DNA of 64,000 nucleotides from Dama dama (lineage: Eukaryota > Chordata > Mammalia > Artiodactyla > Cervidae): the NCBI RefSeq assembly GCF_033118175.1, contig NC_083694.1, positions 39,765,608 through 39,829,607 of the forward strand, given 5' to 3'. The notes under the pieces were generated by a model, which was not told the origin of the DNA, did not search any database, and worked only from the letters and a program-made list of their open reading frames with translations. Shown one piece after another: positions 41,686 through 52,939 of the stretch. The translations under genes and the position numbers were made by a program. Numbering within the stretch: position 1 is the first letter of the stretch; each line of letters starts with the position of its first letter.

Positions 41686-41964
41686 GCTGCTGCTGCTGCT
41701 GCTAAGTTGCTTCAGTCGTGTCCGACTCTGTGCGACCGCATAGACTGCAGCCCACCAGGCTCCCCCGTCCCTGGGATTCTCCAGGCAAGAACACTGGGGT
41801 GGGTTGCCATTTCCTTCTCCAATGCATGAAAGTGAAAAGTGAAAGGGAAGTTGCTCAGTCGTGTCCGATTCTCACCGACCCCATGGACTGCAGCCTACCA
41901 GGCTCCTCCATCCATGGAATTTTCCCGGCAAGAGTACTGGAGTGGGGTGCCATTGCCTACTCCG
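41686..41964 (-). mobile_element. Bov-A2 SINE with target-site duplication
   Basis: Dimeric antisense SINE that begins with a (CTG)n run. Its two halves each carry CAGTCGTGTCCGA and GCAAGARYACTGG. The 11-mer TACTGTGTACT at 41675-41685 and 41965-41975 brackets it. It sits in a MIR. Confidence 0.92.
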
Positions 41965-41975
41965 TACTGTGTACT

Positions 41976-42103
41976 AGGTGCTACCTAAGTCATCACGTAT
42001 TTAATTACCCCCAACAGTCTTGAATAGTAGGTGCTATTGGTGTTATCCACATATACAGGTGAGGACCAAACTGAGACACAGAGAAGCTCAGTATCTTGCA
42101 TAA
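41976..42103 (-). repeat. MIR interrupted by several SINEs and a Bov-B
   Basis: MIR-like pieces at about 41655-41675, 41976-42103 and 42598-42660 (GGTAGTAAATGGTGAACC) read as one antisense MIR, split by insertions. Confidence 0.5.
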
Positions 42104-42313
42104 GTAAGGTCAGATGCTCAGCCGTGTCCAACTCTTTGCCACCCTATGGACTATAGCCCACCAGGCTCCTCTGTCATTGACATTTTTCAGGTGAGAATAC
42201 TGGAGTGGGTTGCCATTTCTTCCTCCCGGGGACTCTTCCTGACCCAGGGATTGAACCCACGTCTCCTGCATTGCAGGCAGATTCTTTACCCCTGAACTAT
42301 TGGGAAACCCCTA
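42104..42313 (-). mobile_element. Bov-tA SINE
   Basis: Antisense copy from GATGCTCAGCCGTGTCC to the head-end CTATTGGGAAACCCC. AAGTAAGGT occurs at both ends (about 42101 and 42313), the likely target-site duplication. Confidence 0.88.
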
Positions 42314-42321
42314 AAGTAAGG

Positions 42322-42597
42322 TTGCTGCTGCTGCCAAGTCACTTCAGTCGTGTCCAACTCTGTGCGACCCCATAGATGGCAGCCCACCAGGCTCCCCCTC
42401 CCTGGGATTCTCAAGGCAAGAACACTGGAGTGGGTTGTCATTTCCTTCTCCAATGCATGAAAGTGAAAAGTGAAAGTGAAGTCACTCAGTTGTGTCGGAA
42501 TCTCTGTGACCCCATGGACTACAGCCTACCAGGCTCATCCGTCCATGGGATTTTCCAGACAAGAGTACTGGAGTGGGTTGCCATTGCCCTCTCCAAA
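42322..42597 (-). mobile_element. Bov-A2 SINE
   Basis: Second dimeric antisense SINE starting with (GCT)n, with the linker CAATGCATGAAAGTGAAAAG between the halves, as in the copy at 41686. Confidence 0.9.
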
Positions 42598-42666
42598 GTA
42601 ACACTACCAGGTAGTAAATGGTGAACCTGATGTCTGACCAATAACTCTAATGCTAATATAGTCCAT

Positions 42667-45600
42667 GTACTGTTGAAGCCTCCCTTGGAGAATTTTGAGC
42701 ATTACTTTGCTAACATGTAAGATGAATGCAATTGTGCAGTAGTTTGAATGTGCTTTGGCATTGCCTTTCTTTGGGATTGGAATGAAAACTGACCTTTTCC
42801 AGTCCTGTGGCCACTGCCGAGTTTTCCAAATTTGCTGACATAGTGAGTGCAGCACTTTCACAGCATCATCTTTTAGGATTTGAAGTAGCTCAACTGGAAT
42901 TCCATCACCTCCACTAGCTTTGATCCTAGTGATGCTTTCTAAGGCCCACTTGACCTTGAATTCCAGGATGTCTGGCTCTAGGTGAGTGATCACACCATCG
43001 TGGTTATCTGGGTCTTGAAGATTTTTGTATAGTTCTTCTGTGTATTCTTGCCACCTCTTCTTAATATCTTCTGCTTCTGCTTCTGTTAGGTCCATATCAT
43101 TTCTGTCCTTTATTTTGCCCATCTTTGCATGAAATATTCCATTGGTATCTGTAATTTTCTTGATGAGATCTCTAGTCTTTCCCATTCTGTTGTTTCCCTC
43201 CATTCCTTTGCATTGATCGCTGAGGAAGACTTTCTTATCTCTCCTTGCTTTTCTTTGGGACTCTGCATTTAGATGGGTATGACTTTCCTTTTCTCCTTTG
43301 CCTTTCACTTCTCTTCTTTCCTCAGCTATTTGTAAGGCCTCCACAGACAACCATTTTGCCTTTTTGCATTTCTTTTTCTTGGGGATGGTTTAGATCACTG
43401 CCTCCTGTACAATGTTACAAACCTCCATCCATAGTTCTTCCAGCACTCTATCAGATCTAATCCCTTGAATATGTTTGTCCCTTCCACTGTATAATCATAA
43501 GGGATTTGATTTAGGTCATACCTGAATGGTCTAGTGGTTTCCCTACTTTCTTCAATTTAAGTCTGAATTTTGCAATAAGGAGTTTATGAGCTGAGCCACA
43601 GTCAACTCCCCATCTTGTTTTTGCTGACTGTATAGCACTTCTCCATCTTTGGCTGCAAGGAATATAACCAATTTGATTTCAGTATTGACCATCTGGTGAT
43701 GTCCATGTGTAGAGTCGTCTCTTGTGTTTTTGGAAGAGGATGTTTGCTATGACCAGTGCATTCTCTTGACAAAACTCTGTTAGCCTTTGCCCTGCTTCAT
43801 TTTGTATTCCAAGGCCAAACTTGCTTGTTACTCTAGGTAGCTCTTGGCTTCCTACTTTTGCATTCCAATCACATATAATGAAAAAGACATCTTTTTTGGG
43901 TGTTAGCTGTAGATCATCATAGAACCATTCAATTTCAGCTTCTTTGGCATTAGTGGTTGGGGCATAGACTTGGATTACTGTGATAGTGAATGGTTTGCCT
44001 TGGAAATGAACAGAGATCATTCTGTCATTTTTCAGATTGCATCCAAGTACTGCATTTTGGACTCTTTTGTTGACTGTGAGGGCTACTCCATTTCTTCTAA
44101 GGGATTCTTGCCCATAGTAGTAGATATAATGGTCATTTGAATTAAATTCATCTATTCTGGTCCATTTTAGTTCACTGATTCCTAAAATGTCAATGTTCAC
44201 TCTTGCCATCTCCTGTTTGATCACTGCCAATTTACCTTGATTCATGGACCTAACATTCCAGGTTCCTATGCAATGTTGTTCTTTACAGCATCTGACTTTA
44301 CTTTCATCACCAGTCACATCCAAAACTGGGCATTGTTTTTGCTTTGGCTCAGCTTTTTCATTCTTTCTGGAGTTATTTCTCCACTCTTCTCCAGTAGCAT
44401 ATTGGGCACCTACCCAACTGGTGTATTCATCTTTCAGTGTCATATCTTTTTGCCTTTTCATACTGTTCATGGAATTCTCAAGGCAAGAATACTGAAGTGG
44501 CTTGCCATTTCCTGCCTCAGTGCACCACGTTTTGTCAGAATTCTCCACCATGACCTGTACATCTTGAGTGGACCTACATGGCATGGCTCATAGTTTCATT
44601 GAATTAGACAAGTCTGTGATCCTTCTGATCAGTTTGGTTATTTTTCTGTGATTGTGGTTTTCATTCTGTCTGCCCTCTGATGGATAAGGATAAGAGGCTT
44701 GTGGAAGCTTCCTGATGGAAGGCACTGGCTGTGGGGTCTTGCTCTGATGGGCCATGCTCAGTAAATCTTTAATCCAATTTTCTGTTGATGGGTAGGGCTG
44801 GGTTCCATCCCTGTAGTTTGGCCTAAGGCCAAACTATGGCAAGGGTAATGGTAACAATGGCAACCTCCTTCAAAAGGACTTACGCCAGCATGCTGCGGCA
44901 TGCTGTTATATTCAGTGCCTCTGACCCCAGGGCAGGCCACTGTCAACCCACACCTCCTCCAGAGAGTCATGGACACTCACAGAAAACTCTGGTTCAGTCT
45001 CTTTTGGGGTCATTGCTCCTTTCTCCTGGATCGTGGTTTGCACAATGTTTTGTCTGTGCCCTCCAAAAGTCTGTTCCCCAGTCCTGTGGAAGTTCTATAA
45101 TCATATTCCACTGGCCCTCAAAGTCAAATTCCCTGGGGGGTTCTCAGTCCTTTTGCCAGATCCCCAGGTTGGGAAATCTGCTGTGGGCCCTAGAATTTTC
45201 ACAACAGTGCAAGAACGTCTTTGGTATAATTTTTCTCCAGTTTGTGAGTTGTCTGCTTGGTGGTTGTATGGTGGGGCTAATGGCAACCTCCTCCAAGAGG
45301 ACTTATGCCACACACACTGTGCCTCCCAGGTCTGCTGCAGCCAGAGCCCCTGCCCCTGCAGCAGGCCACTGCTGACCCATACCTCCGCAGGAGACACTCA
45401 AACACTCAAAGGCAGGTCTGGCTAAGTCTCTTATGGGGTCCCTGGGACCTGGTGTGCACAAGGTTTTGTTTGAGCCAAGTGTCTCTGGTGGGTATGGGGT
45501 TTGATTCTAAACACAGTTTTGCCCTTTCTACTGTCTTGTTGGGGCTTCTCCTTTGTCCTTGGATGTGGGGTATCTTTTTTTGGTGGGATCTAACTTTCTC

Positions 45601-45690
45601 CTGTCAATGGTTGTTCAGCAGTTAGTTGCAATTTTGGAGTTCTTGCAGGGAAAGAGGACTGCATGTCCTTCTGCTCCACCATCTTGAAGG
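42667..45690 (-). mobile_element. Bov-B LINE, inverted 5' part (5'UTR, endonuclease, start of RT)
   Basis: Read on the minus strand, this starts at the Bov-B 5' end (CAAGATGGTGGAGCAGAAGG, about 45690) and runs through about 1.1 kb of 5'UTR. Next comes a long open frame (44584-43679) with the AP-endonuclease motifs IGTWNVRSMNQGKL, ISELKW, QVYAPT and CDWNAKVG. A further frame (43350 down to about 42667) carries the RT start (ITRIKASGGDGIPVELLQ, FIPIPKKGNA). It stops at GRLQQY. The remaining RT and 3' end lie just beyond 45690 in the opposite orientation. The element cannot make a full protein because the frame is inverted and interrupted. Confidence 0.88.
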
Positions 45691-46618
45691 GACGACAGAC
45701 TGGTTCCAACTTGGGAAAGAAGTACATCAAGGCTATGCATTGTCACTCTGCTTATTTAACTGGTATGCACAGTCATCCTGTAAATGCCAGGCTGGATGCA
45801 GCACAAGCTGGATTCAAGATTGCCGGGAGAAATATCAATAACCTCAGATATGGAGATGACACCACCCTTATGGCAGAAAGCAGAGAGGAAATAAAGAGCC
45901 TCTTGATGAAGGTGGAAGAGGAGAGCAAAAAAAAGATGGCTTAAAACTCAACATTCAAAAAAGTAAGATCATGGCATCCAGTCCCATCACTTCGTGGCAA
46001 ATAGATGGGGAAGCAATGGAAACAGTGACAGACTTTATTTTCTTGGGCTCCAAAATCACTGTGGATGGTGACTGCAGCCATGAAATTAAAAGATGCTTAT
46101 TCCTTGGAAGAAAAGCTATTACCAACCTAGACAGCATATTCAAAAAGCAGAGACATCACTTGGCCAACAATCTAATCAAAGCTATGGTTTTTCCAGTAGT
46201 CATGTGTAGATGTGAGTTGGACCACAAAGAATGCTGATTGCTGAAGAATTGGTGCTTTTGAACTGTGGTGTTGGAGAAGACTCTTGAGAGTCCCTTGGAC
46301 TGCAAGATCAAACCAGTCCATCCTAAAGGAAATCAGTCCTGAATATTCATTGGAAGGACTGATGCTGAAGCTGAGCTCCAATACTTTGGCCACCCGATGC
46401 AAAGAACTGACTCATTGGAAAAGACCCTGATGCTAGGAAAGATTAAGGACAGGTGGAGAAGGGATGACAGAGGATAAGAAGGTTGGATGGCATCACCGAC
46501 TCAATGGATATGAGTTTGAGCAAGCTCCAGGAATTGGTGATGGACAGAAAAACCTGGCCTGCTGCAGTCCATGGGATTGCAAAGAGTTGGACATGACTGA
46601 GTGACTGAACTGAACTGA
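45691..46618 (+). mobile_element. Bov-B LINE, 3' part joined to the inverted 5' part
   Basis: The plus-strand piece starts in the RT at TGSNLGKKYIKAM-like sequence (GACTGGTTCCAACTTGG), a few hundred bp downstream of where the inverted part stops. It includes the catalytic motif, here LRYGDDTTLMAES (Ala changed to Gly compared with the other copies), and ends with the GAACTGAACTGAATTGAA tail. Frameshifts are present. Confidence 0.88.
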
Positions 46619-46659
46619 ATTGAACGTGTTCCAGCTATGTATACTAATAACAATGGTGT

Positions 46660-46919
46660 ATTTCATCTATCAACATTTTTTAGCATAGCTTTTATTTATT
46701 TTTTGCATATACATGTATCCATTCTCCTCAAATGCCCCTCCCACCCAGGCTGGCACATAGCATTGAGCAGAGTTCCATGAGCTATATGATAGGTCTTTCT
46801 TGGTTATCCATTTTAAATATAGCAGTGTGTACATGACCTTCCCAGAGTCCCTAACTGTCCCTTCCTCCTGGCAACCATAAGTTCATTTTCTAAGTCTGTG
46901 AGTCTCATTCTGTTTTTAA
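46660..46919 (-). mobile_element. L1 3' fragment, part 1 (split by Bov-B)
   Basis: The antisense L1 phrases ATACATGTATCCATTC, GGTTATCCATTTTAAATATAG and CTAACTGTCCCTTCCTCC match the larger L1 at about 57075-57240. It breaks at 46919 and resumes at 47440. Confidence 0.7.
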
Positions 46920-47439
46920 GTTGTTGTTGTTCAGTTGCTAAATCATGTCCAACTCTTTGGGACCCCTTGGACTGCAGCAAGTCAGGCTTCCCTGTCCTTC
47001 ACCATCTCCCAGAGTGTGCTTAAACTCATGTCCATTGAGTTGGTGGAGCCATCCAACTATCTTATCCTCTGTCATCTCCTTCTCCTGCCTTCAATCTTTC
47101 ACAGCATCAGGGTCTTTTCCAATGAATCAGGTGGCCAAAGTATTGGAGCTTCAGCTTCAGCATCAGTCCTTCAAATGAATATTCAGTACTGATTTCCTTT
47201 GGGATTAACTGGTTTGATCTCCTTGCCATCCAAGGGCCTCTCAAGAGTCTTCTTCAGCACCACAGTTGGAAAGCATCAGTTCTTTGGCATTCATCCTTCT
47301 GTATGGTCCAACTCTTACATCCATACTTGACTACTGGAAAAATCATAGCTTTGACTATACAAACCTTTGTCAGCAAAGTGATGCCTCTGCTTTTTAATAT
47401 GCTGTCCAGGTTTGTCATAGCTTTTCTTTTTTGTTAGTA
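46920..47439 (-). mobile_element. Bov-B 3'-end insertion inside an L1
   Basis: Antisense 5'-truncated Bov-B from GTTGTTCAGTTGCTAAATC to GCTGTCCAGGTTTGTCATAGC. L1 sequence continues on both sides, so it is younger than the L1. Confidence 0.88.
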
Positions 47440-47545
47440 AGTTTATTTATATCATTTCTTTTTAGAGTCCACATATAAGGATGTCATATTTAAGATGTAT
47501 TTTGTTTCACATTTCTAATATCAATATGTAGTTCCAGTTCCACTG
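47440..47545 (-). mobile_element. L1 3' fragment, part 2
   Basis: TAAGTTTATTTATATCATTTC and CACATATAAGGATGTCATA continue the L1 interrupted at 46919, as judged from the uninterrupted copy at about 57290-57340. Confidence 0.65.
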
Positions 47546-47712
47546 ATGATATGTCTTAGTTTAATTGGCAATACACTTAATTTCCTAGTGCACCATCGTA
47601 TTAATTCAGTGAAATGCAATACTAACAGAGCACTCTGTAATTATGTATCGATGAATTTAATCCTCAGAATAACCCTACAGAGGAGCTGCTATTGTTATTG
47701 TTCCTATTTTAT

Positions 47713-47832
47713 GGAGAAAGAAATGGCAACCCACTCCAGTACTCTTGCCTGGAAAATCCCATGGATGGAGAATCCTGGGAGGCTAGTCAGTGGGGTCATA
47801 AAGAGTCAGAAATGACTGAGCAACTTCACACT
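47713..47832 (+). mobile_element. Bov-A/Bov-tA fragment within a MIR
   Basis: GAGAAAGAAATGGCAACCC through AGTCAGAAATGACTGAGCAAC. MIR-like sequence (GGGATTTGAACCCAGGCTGCC, about 47888) continues after it. Confidence 0.8.
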
Positions 47833-48037
47833 ATTGGTGAGGAAGCTGGAGCATAGAGGTTCACAGGGCGGGTACATGGTGGAGTTGGGATTTGAACCCA
47901 GGCTGCCTGGCTCTGGAGTGGGTGCCTCCTGCTTTTTAAGGCCTCCTAGGGAAGAAATATTATCCTGCACATTCATCTCTGATACCTGTTGTTGATATTG
48001 ACCAGATTATACCTGAACCAACTTGGAGAGGTGCTGA

Positions 48038-48483
48038 GCGCTGAAGAATTGATGCTTTTGAATTGTAGTGCTGGAGAAGACTCTTGAGAGTCCCTTGGAC
48101 TGCAAGGAGATCAAACCAGTCAATCCTAAAGGAAATCAATATTTCCTTTATTCATTGGTCTTCCAACCGGCCTGAAAGACCATTGGAAGACCAATGAATA
48201 TTTCCTGAATATTCATTGGAAGGACTGATGCTGAAGCTGAAGCTCCAATACTTGGGCCATGTGATACGAAGAGCCGACTCATTGGAAAAGACTCTGATGC
48301 TGGGAAAGATTGAGGGCAGAAGGAGAAGAGGGTGACAGAGGATGAGATGGCTGGATGGCATCACTGACTCAATGGACATGAATCGGAGCAAACTCTGAAG
48401 GGATAGTGGAGGACAGAGGAGCCTGGTGTGCTGCAGTTCATGGGATGGCAAAGATTCAGACCTGCTTAGCGACTGAACAACAG
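48038..48483 (+). mobile_element. Bov-B 3'-end fragment with an internal inverted repeat
   Basis: Sense Bov-B 3' end (GAAGAATTGATGCTTTTGAA through CTTAGCGACTGAACAAC). Compared with the copies at 2405-2760 and 46250-46610 it has about 55-60 extra bases after GGAAATCA, which form a hairpin (48149-48200). Confidence 0.9.
48149..48200. repeat. perfect 18-bp inverted repeat
   Basis: The arm TATTCATTGGTCTTCCAA (48149-48166) and its exact reverse complement (48183-48200) are separated by a 16-nt loop. It resides in the Bov-B copy at 48038-48483 and is absent from other Bov-B copies in the window. Confidence 0.95.
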
Positions 48484-48721
48484 CAAAACTTGGAGAGACA
48501 GGAAGGAAGGAGTGGAGACAGTAAGAATGAGTGATTTACCACTCCTCCCTCTGCCCCCCGCCCCCCGCCCCAGGGATAGCTCGGCAAACAGGAGGCAAAA
48601 TTGGACAGAACGCCCCTGATGGTCACTAAGGTTTCCAAACACTGGATGAAGCACAGAGGCCTCGTCATCATGATCCACCCAGTCATTTTGGGGGAGAAGT
48701 CAGTTTTCTAAAACAATTTAT

Positions 48722-48970
48722 TCTGACCATGCTAGGTCTCCATTGCTGTACACAGGCTTCTCCCTAGTTGTGGCCAGCAGGGGCTACTCTCTAGTTGTGT
48801 TGTGTGTGGGCTTCTCACTGTGGTGGCTTCTCTTGTTGCGGAGCACAGGCTCTAGATCTCGGGGGCTTTGTTGCCCCGTGGCATGTGGACGTTTCCTGGA
48901 CCAGGGATTGAACCCATGTCCCCCACATTGGCAGGCAGATTCTTAATCACTACACTATTAGGGAAGCCCC
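48722..48970 (-). mobile_element. CHR-type SINE
   Basis: Antisense long form with GGGGCTACTCTCTAGTTGTG and CTACACTATTAGGGAAGCCCC. Confidence 0.82.
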
Positions 48971-48997
48971 AAAAGTCAGTTTTACTACCTCCATTTT

Positions 48998-49100
48998 GTG
49001 CTTTTTTGATGGGATCTTAGCTCCTCAACCAGGAATTGAACCCATTCCCCCTGCAGTGAGAGCTCAGACTGCTAACCCCTGGACTGCTGGGGAATTCCCA
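48998..49100 (-). mobile_element. CHR-type SINE fragment
   Basis: GGGATCTTAGCTCCTCAACC through CCCTGGACTGCTGGGGAATTCC, antisense. Confidence 0.7.
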
Positions 49101-49554
49101 CTTCCGTCATTTTGCAGCAGAAGGAACTGAAGCTCAGAAGCTGCATGAATTGTGTGAGAACGTCACCCCGCCCATGAGTCACTGTCCAGGGTTTGTCAGA
49201 TCCTGAAGCAGTGCTCCGTCCACCTCCCTGGCCCACGCTCTCTGGCAAGATTGAGGCTGAGGCACTGGGTGTAGGCAGCTCCTTCGGGCCTCGGATGCTT
49301 GCTGCAAGTGGGCAGAGCTGAGTGTGCAGAAACGGGAGAAAGTTCACAGAGGGACAAAACCACAACATCTGTCCCTCCCCCCAGAAGTTTTCAGGCCGGT
49401 TGGGAAGACCAGCAAACACAATCTTGAGGAAGGTAAATAACTCCTTGAGGAAGAGAATTGATAAGGCCAGAGGGAGGCAGGCCTGCCACTCCTAGCCAAG
49501 TTCATCTCTGAGTTTCAACTTGAAACAGTACTTTTGAGACAGGTCAAAAGTTCT

Positions 49555-49800
49555 GCTTGTTCACACCTGAAACTAACACAACATTGTGAGTCAACTATAC
49601 TTCAATTTAAAAGAAAATTTCTGCTGGTGGGTGGGAGGGATTGGGGCATTGGGATTGACACATTTACACTATTGATACTTAGGTTTAAAATAGATAACTA
49701 ATGAGAATCTACTGTGTATAGCACAGCGAATTCTTAGTGTACTGTGGTGACCTGAATGGGAAGGTCGTCCAGAAGGGAGGGAGAGATGTACAGGTATGAA
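49555..49800 (+). mobile_element. L1 3'UTR fragments
   Basis: CACCTGAAACTAACACAAC and GTCAACTATACTTCAATTTAAAA are the L1 3' terminus. GGGATTGACACATTTACACTATTG and TGACCTGAATGGGAAGG are another stretch of the same 3'UTR placed after it, so there are at least two pieces. Confidence 0.65.
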
Positions 49801-49921
49801 AAAAAGTGGAAGTGTTAGTTTCTCAGTGTCCAACTTGTTGTGACTCCACAGATTGTATACGTACGGCTGATTCATCATGCTTAACAGTAGAAACGAACAC
49901 AACATTGTTAAAGCAACTACA

Positions 49922-50137
49922 TTGTTTAGCTGCTAAGTCATGTCTTACTTTTTTGCGTCCACATGGACTGCAGCCCACCAGGCTTCTCTGTCCATGGGAT
50001 TTCCCAGGCAAGAATACTGGAGTGGGTTGCCGTTCCCTACTCCAGGGGATCTTCCCGACCCAAGAATCAAACTCCAGTCTCCTGCATCTCCTGCATTGGC
50101 AGGTCAATTCTTTACCATGGAGCCACCAGAGAAGCCC
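49922..50137 (-). mobile_element. Bov-tA SINE
   Basis: Antisense copy: GCTGCTAAGTCATGTC through GAGCCACCAGAGAAGCCC. An A20/T-rich homopolymer block (50151-50200) follows. Confidence 0.88.
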
Positions 50138-51235
50138 TAAAGCAACTATACTAAAAAAAAAAAAAAAAAAAAATTTTTTTTTAAAAAAAGGGAAAAAAAA
50201 GTTCTACTTATTTGAAATGTGCTTTATAAATTATCTTGGTTTGTTTGCTTGTATGTTCATATCCCTTATACATTAAGCCCAAAGATGGTTAGATAGCCCA
50301 AAAGTATCTGTTCTTACCCATATCCTATCTTCTGAGTATTTATTTATTAAATGCTTTCTGAAAATAATGGATCAGAAAAGATTTTCTGAGCTCTTAGGCC
50401 TTATGCTCTTCTGCCTTTAGCACTGTGCTAAAACTATAGTGTAAAAACACACAACCCAGTCATAGCCTGGATGAAGTGGTCTAATCCAGGCAGGGGTGGC
50501 AACAGAATAATTAGAAAACATTCCCAGAGTATAAAGCATGTGGGTGCCAGTGCTGGGCAGATGCTGAGAGCTTGAAGGGTTCCACAATAACTTTTTGGGG
50601 GGTCTGGCTTCCAGCATAAGGATGAGGCAATTCAGCTGGGAAGAAAGGATACTGGCCGAGAACCAGAATGTCTGGGAACAGACTTCAGTTTGCAGCTCAG
50701 TCACTTGGCCATGCATGCCTCCTTGGAGTCCCAGCTCTGCCAGTTCCATGAAGTCAACAAGTATTCCTGAAAACTAAAAGAAATGCCAACATAATAAAAG
50801 GTGTTTAAATAAAGGTAACTTATTTGATCAAGACTTAAATGTCTTCTTAATCCCTATAATTTTAGGAATTGCCTCCCCAACTGGTCCAGGTCTAACTTAG
50901 ATTTTTCTAAAAATTTTTTTCTCTGAAATAATTTAACATTTAGGATAGAGTTGCAAGAATAGTAGAAAGAACTCCTGTGCACCCTTTATCCCGATTCAGC
51001 AACTGATAAAATTTTGTTACATTTGCTTTATCACTCCCTCTCTCTCTCTAGATATATAAAATAATAAGTATAACTCAGTACTGTGCTATTATCAAATTCA
51101 GGAATTTTCTCATTAATATAATAATTTTTGGCATGAATACCATAGAGGCAGTGTGGTGTACTTTTTGTCCTGCTATTCTCCACTGTTAAATACCATCAGC
51201 ATAAAAATACCATTTCCCCCCTTTGGGAACTAATA

Positions 51236-51463
51236 AAAGTGAAAGTGTTAGTTGCTCAGTCATGTCCGACTCTTTATGACCCCATGAACCCCCACAGACT
51301 GTAGCCCACTAGGCTCCTCTGTCCATGGAATTCTTCTCCAGGCAAGAATACTGGAGTGGGGAGCCATTCCCTTCTCCAGGGGATCTTCTTAACCCTGGAA
51401 CCGAACCTGATCTCCCACATTGCAGGCAAATTTTTTACCATCTGAGCCACCAGGGAAGCCCCT
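51236..51463 (-). mobile_element. Bov-tA SINE
   Basis: Antisense copy: GTGTTAGTTGCTCAGTCATG through CTGAGCCACCAGGGAAGCCCC. CTAATAAA-type sequence on both sides may be its target-site duplication. Confidence 0.88.
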
Positions 51464-52223
51464 AATAAATAAACCTAATAAGTAATCTAATTATTAGGTA
51501 AATACGCTGAGATGATTCCAAATATCCTGTCTGATTGGTTGAATAGGCGAATGGGGAACCACAAGTACAGAGGAACAGATTATAAATTATACTCCAATTT
51601 TCAAATTTTTGGAGGGTCAATATCCCTAACCCCTGCATTGTTCAAGGATCAACTGGATTCATGATACATTCTTGAGTCACCTGATTTGTTCCTCATGATA
51701 TTCCTTAGCGCATTCCTCTCTCCTCTTTTTCCTGCACTGTGGTGTAAAGTCATGATCAAATTCAGGTTAGATAATGGCCAGATCGCTTTGTGGGTACAGC
51801 CAAGTATGTCCTATTACACCCGTCAGGAACACAATGTCTGATTGTCTTACTTTCAACGATACTAAATTTGAACTCTTTAGTTAAGAGTGTGACCACTGGA
51901 TCCCTCCACAGAAAAGGTATACTTTCCCTCTGCAATTTGCAAGTGATCTCTGGATGATACTTAGGCATAAGGCAAATATCCCATTTCCCTACAACCTTTT
52001 ACTTAATGTTTTTAACATCCACTGACGATCTTAGCCTGATTCAGTTACTTCACCAGGGGTTGCAGAATGGCAAAATTTTAAATATATAATTTATTTTACA
52101 TTCTTTTGTAAAGAAGAACTTTTCTTCATTAACTGGAGATGAACTGCAATTCCCCCTAAATGCTTAACTTGTTATCAATTTTCAGAATAGGTTGGCCTAA
52201 TAGCCCTATCCTGTAGATTGTCA

Positions 52224-52402
52224 TTACCCGCAATGCAGGAGACCTGGGTTCGATTCCTGGGTTGGGAAGATCCCTTGGAGAAGGAAATGGCAACCCATGC
52301 CAGTATTCTTGCCTGGAGAACCCCATGGACAGAGGAGCCTGGCGGGTTACAGTTCGTGGGGTCGCAAAAGTCAGACACAACTTAGCGCCTAAACCACCAA
52401 TA
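52224..52402 (+). mobile_element. Bov-tA SINE, 5' truncated
   Basis: CCCGCAATGCAGGAGACCTGG through CAGACACAACTTAGCGCC, missing the first part of the tRNA-like head. Confidence 0.85.
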
Positions 52403-52939
52403 GTCATCTGCAATGGTAACTAATTTTTTTTTTTTTTTTTGTAGTTACCATGAACTCTTGGATTTTATTTATTCAATGTTTTGCAATAATTATAGTCATT
52501 AGTGTTTTTAATGATCAAATTGTCCTAATTATGGCCTGGGGAAGCCCTTTAAACTGGCTTTTGGTCCTTTTGATGTGTTCCCATTACTCTTTGAGTACAT
52601 TCTTGGTTTCTGGCATAACAAAGCGTTCCAGGCTCACCTTATACTTTCTCTGTGCCAAGCCTGGAATCAGCCATTCCTCTAAAGAGCCCTGGCTCCTTTC
52701 AGTCAGAAGAGACATTTAGAAACTAGAAGCCAGGCATTAGGTGTACTCATTACTGCTTTGGTTGCCAGAAGCATTTTTGAAAGATAAAATAATATAATAC
52801 CAAGGCAAGCTGTTTTTCTTTCATCATGACTTACTTTTCTTTTCATTTAAATCTCTTAGAACCTGCCAGAATTAAGATCTGCCTCCCCTATTTGGCCTAG
52901 GTCTTAGATTTTTTAAAATTATTATTATTATTTTTTTAA

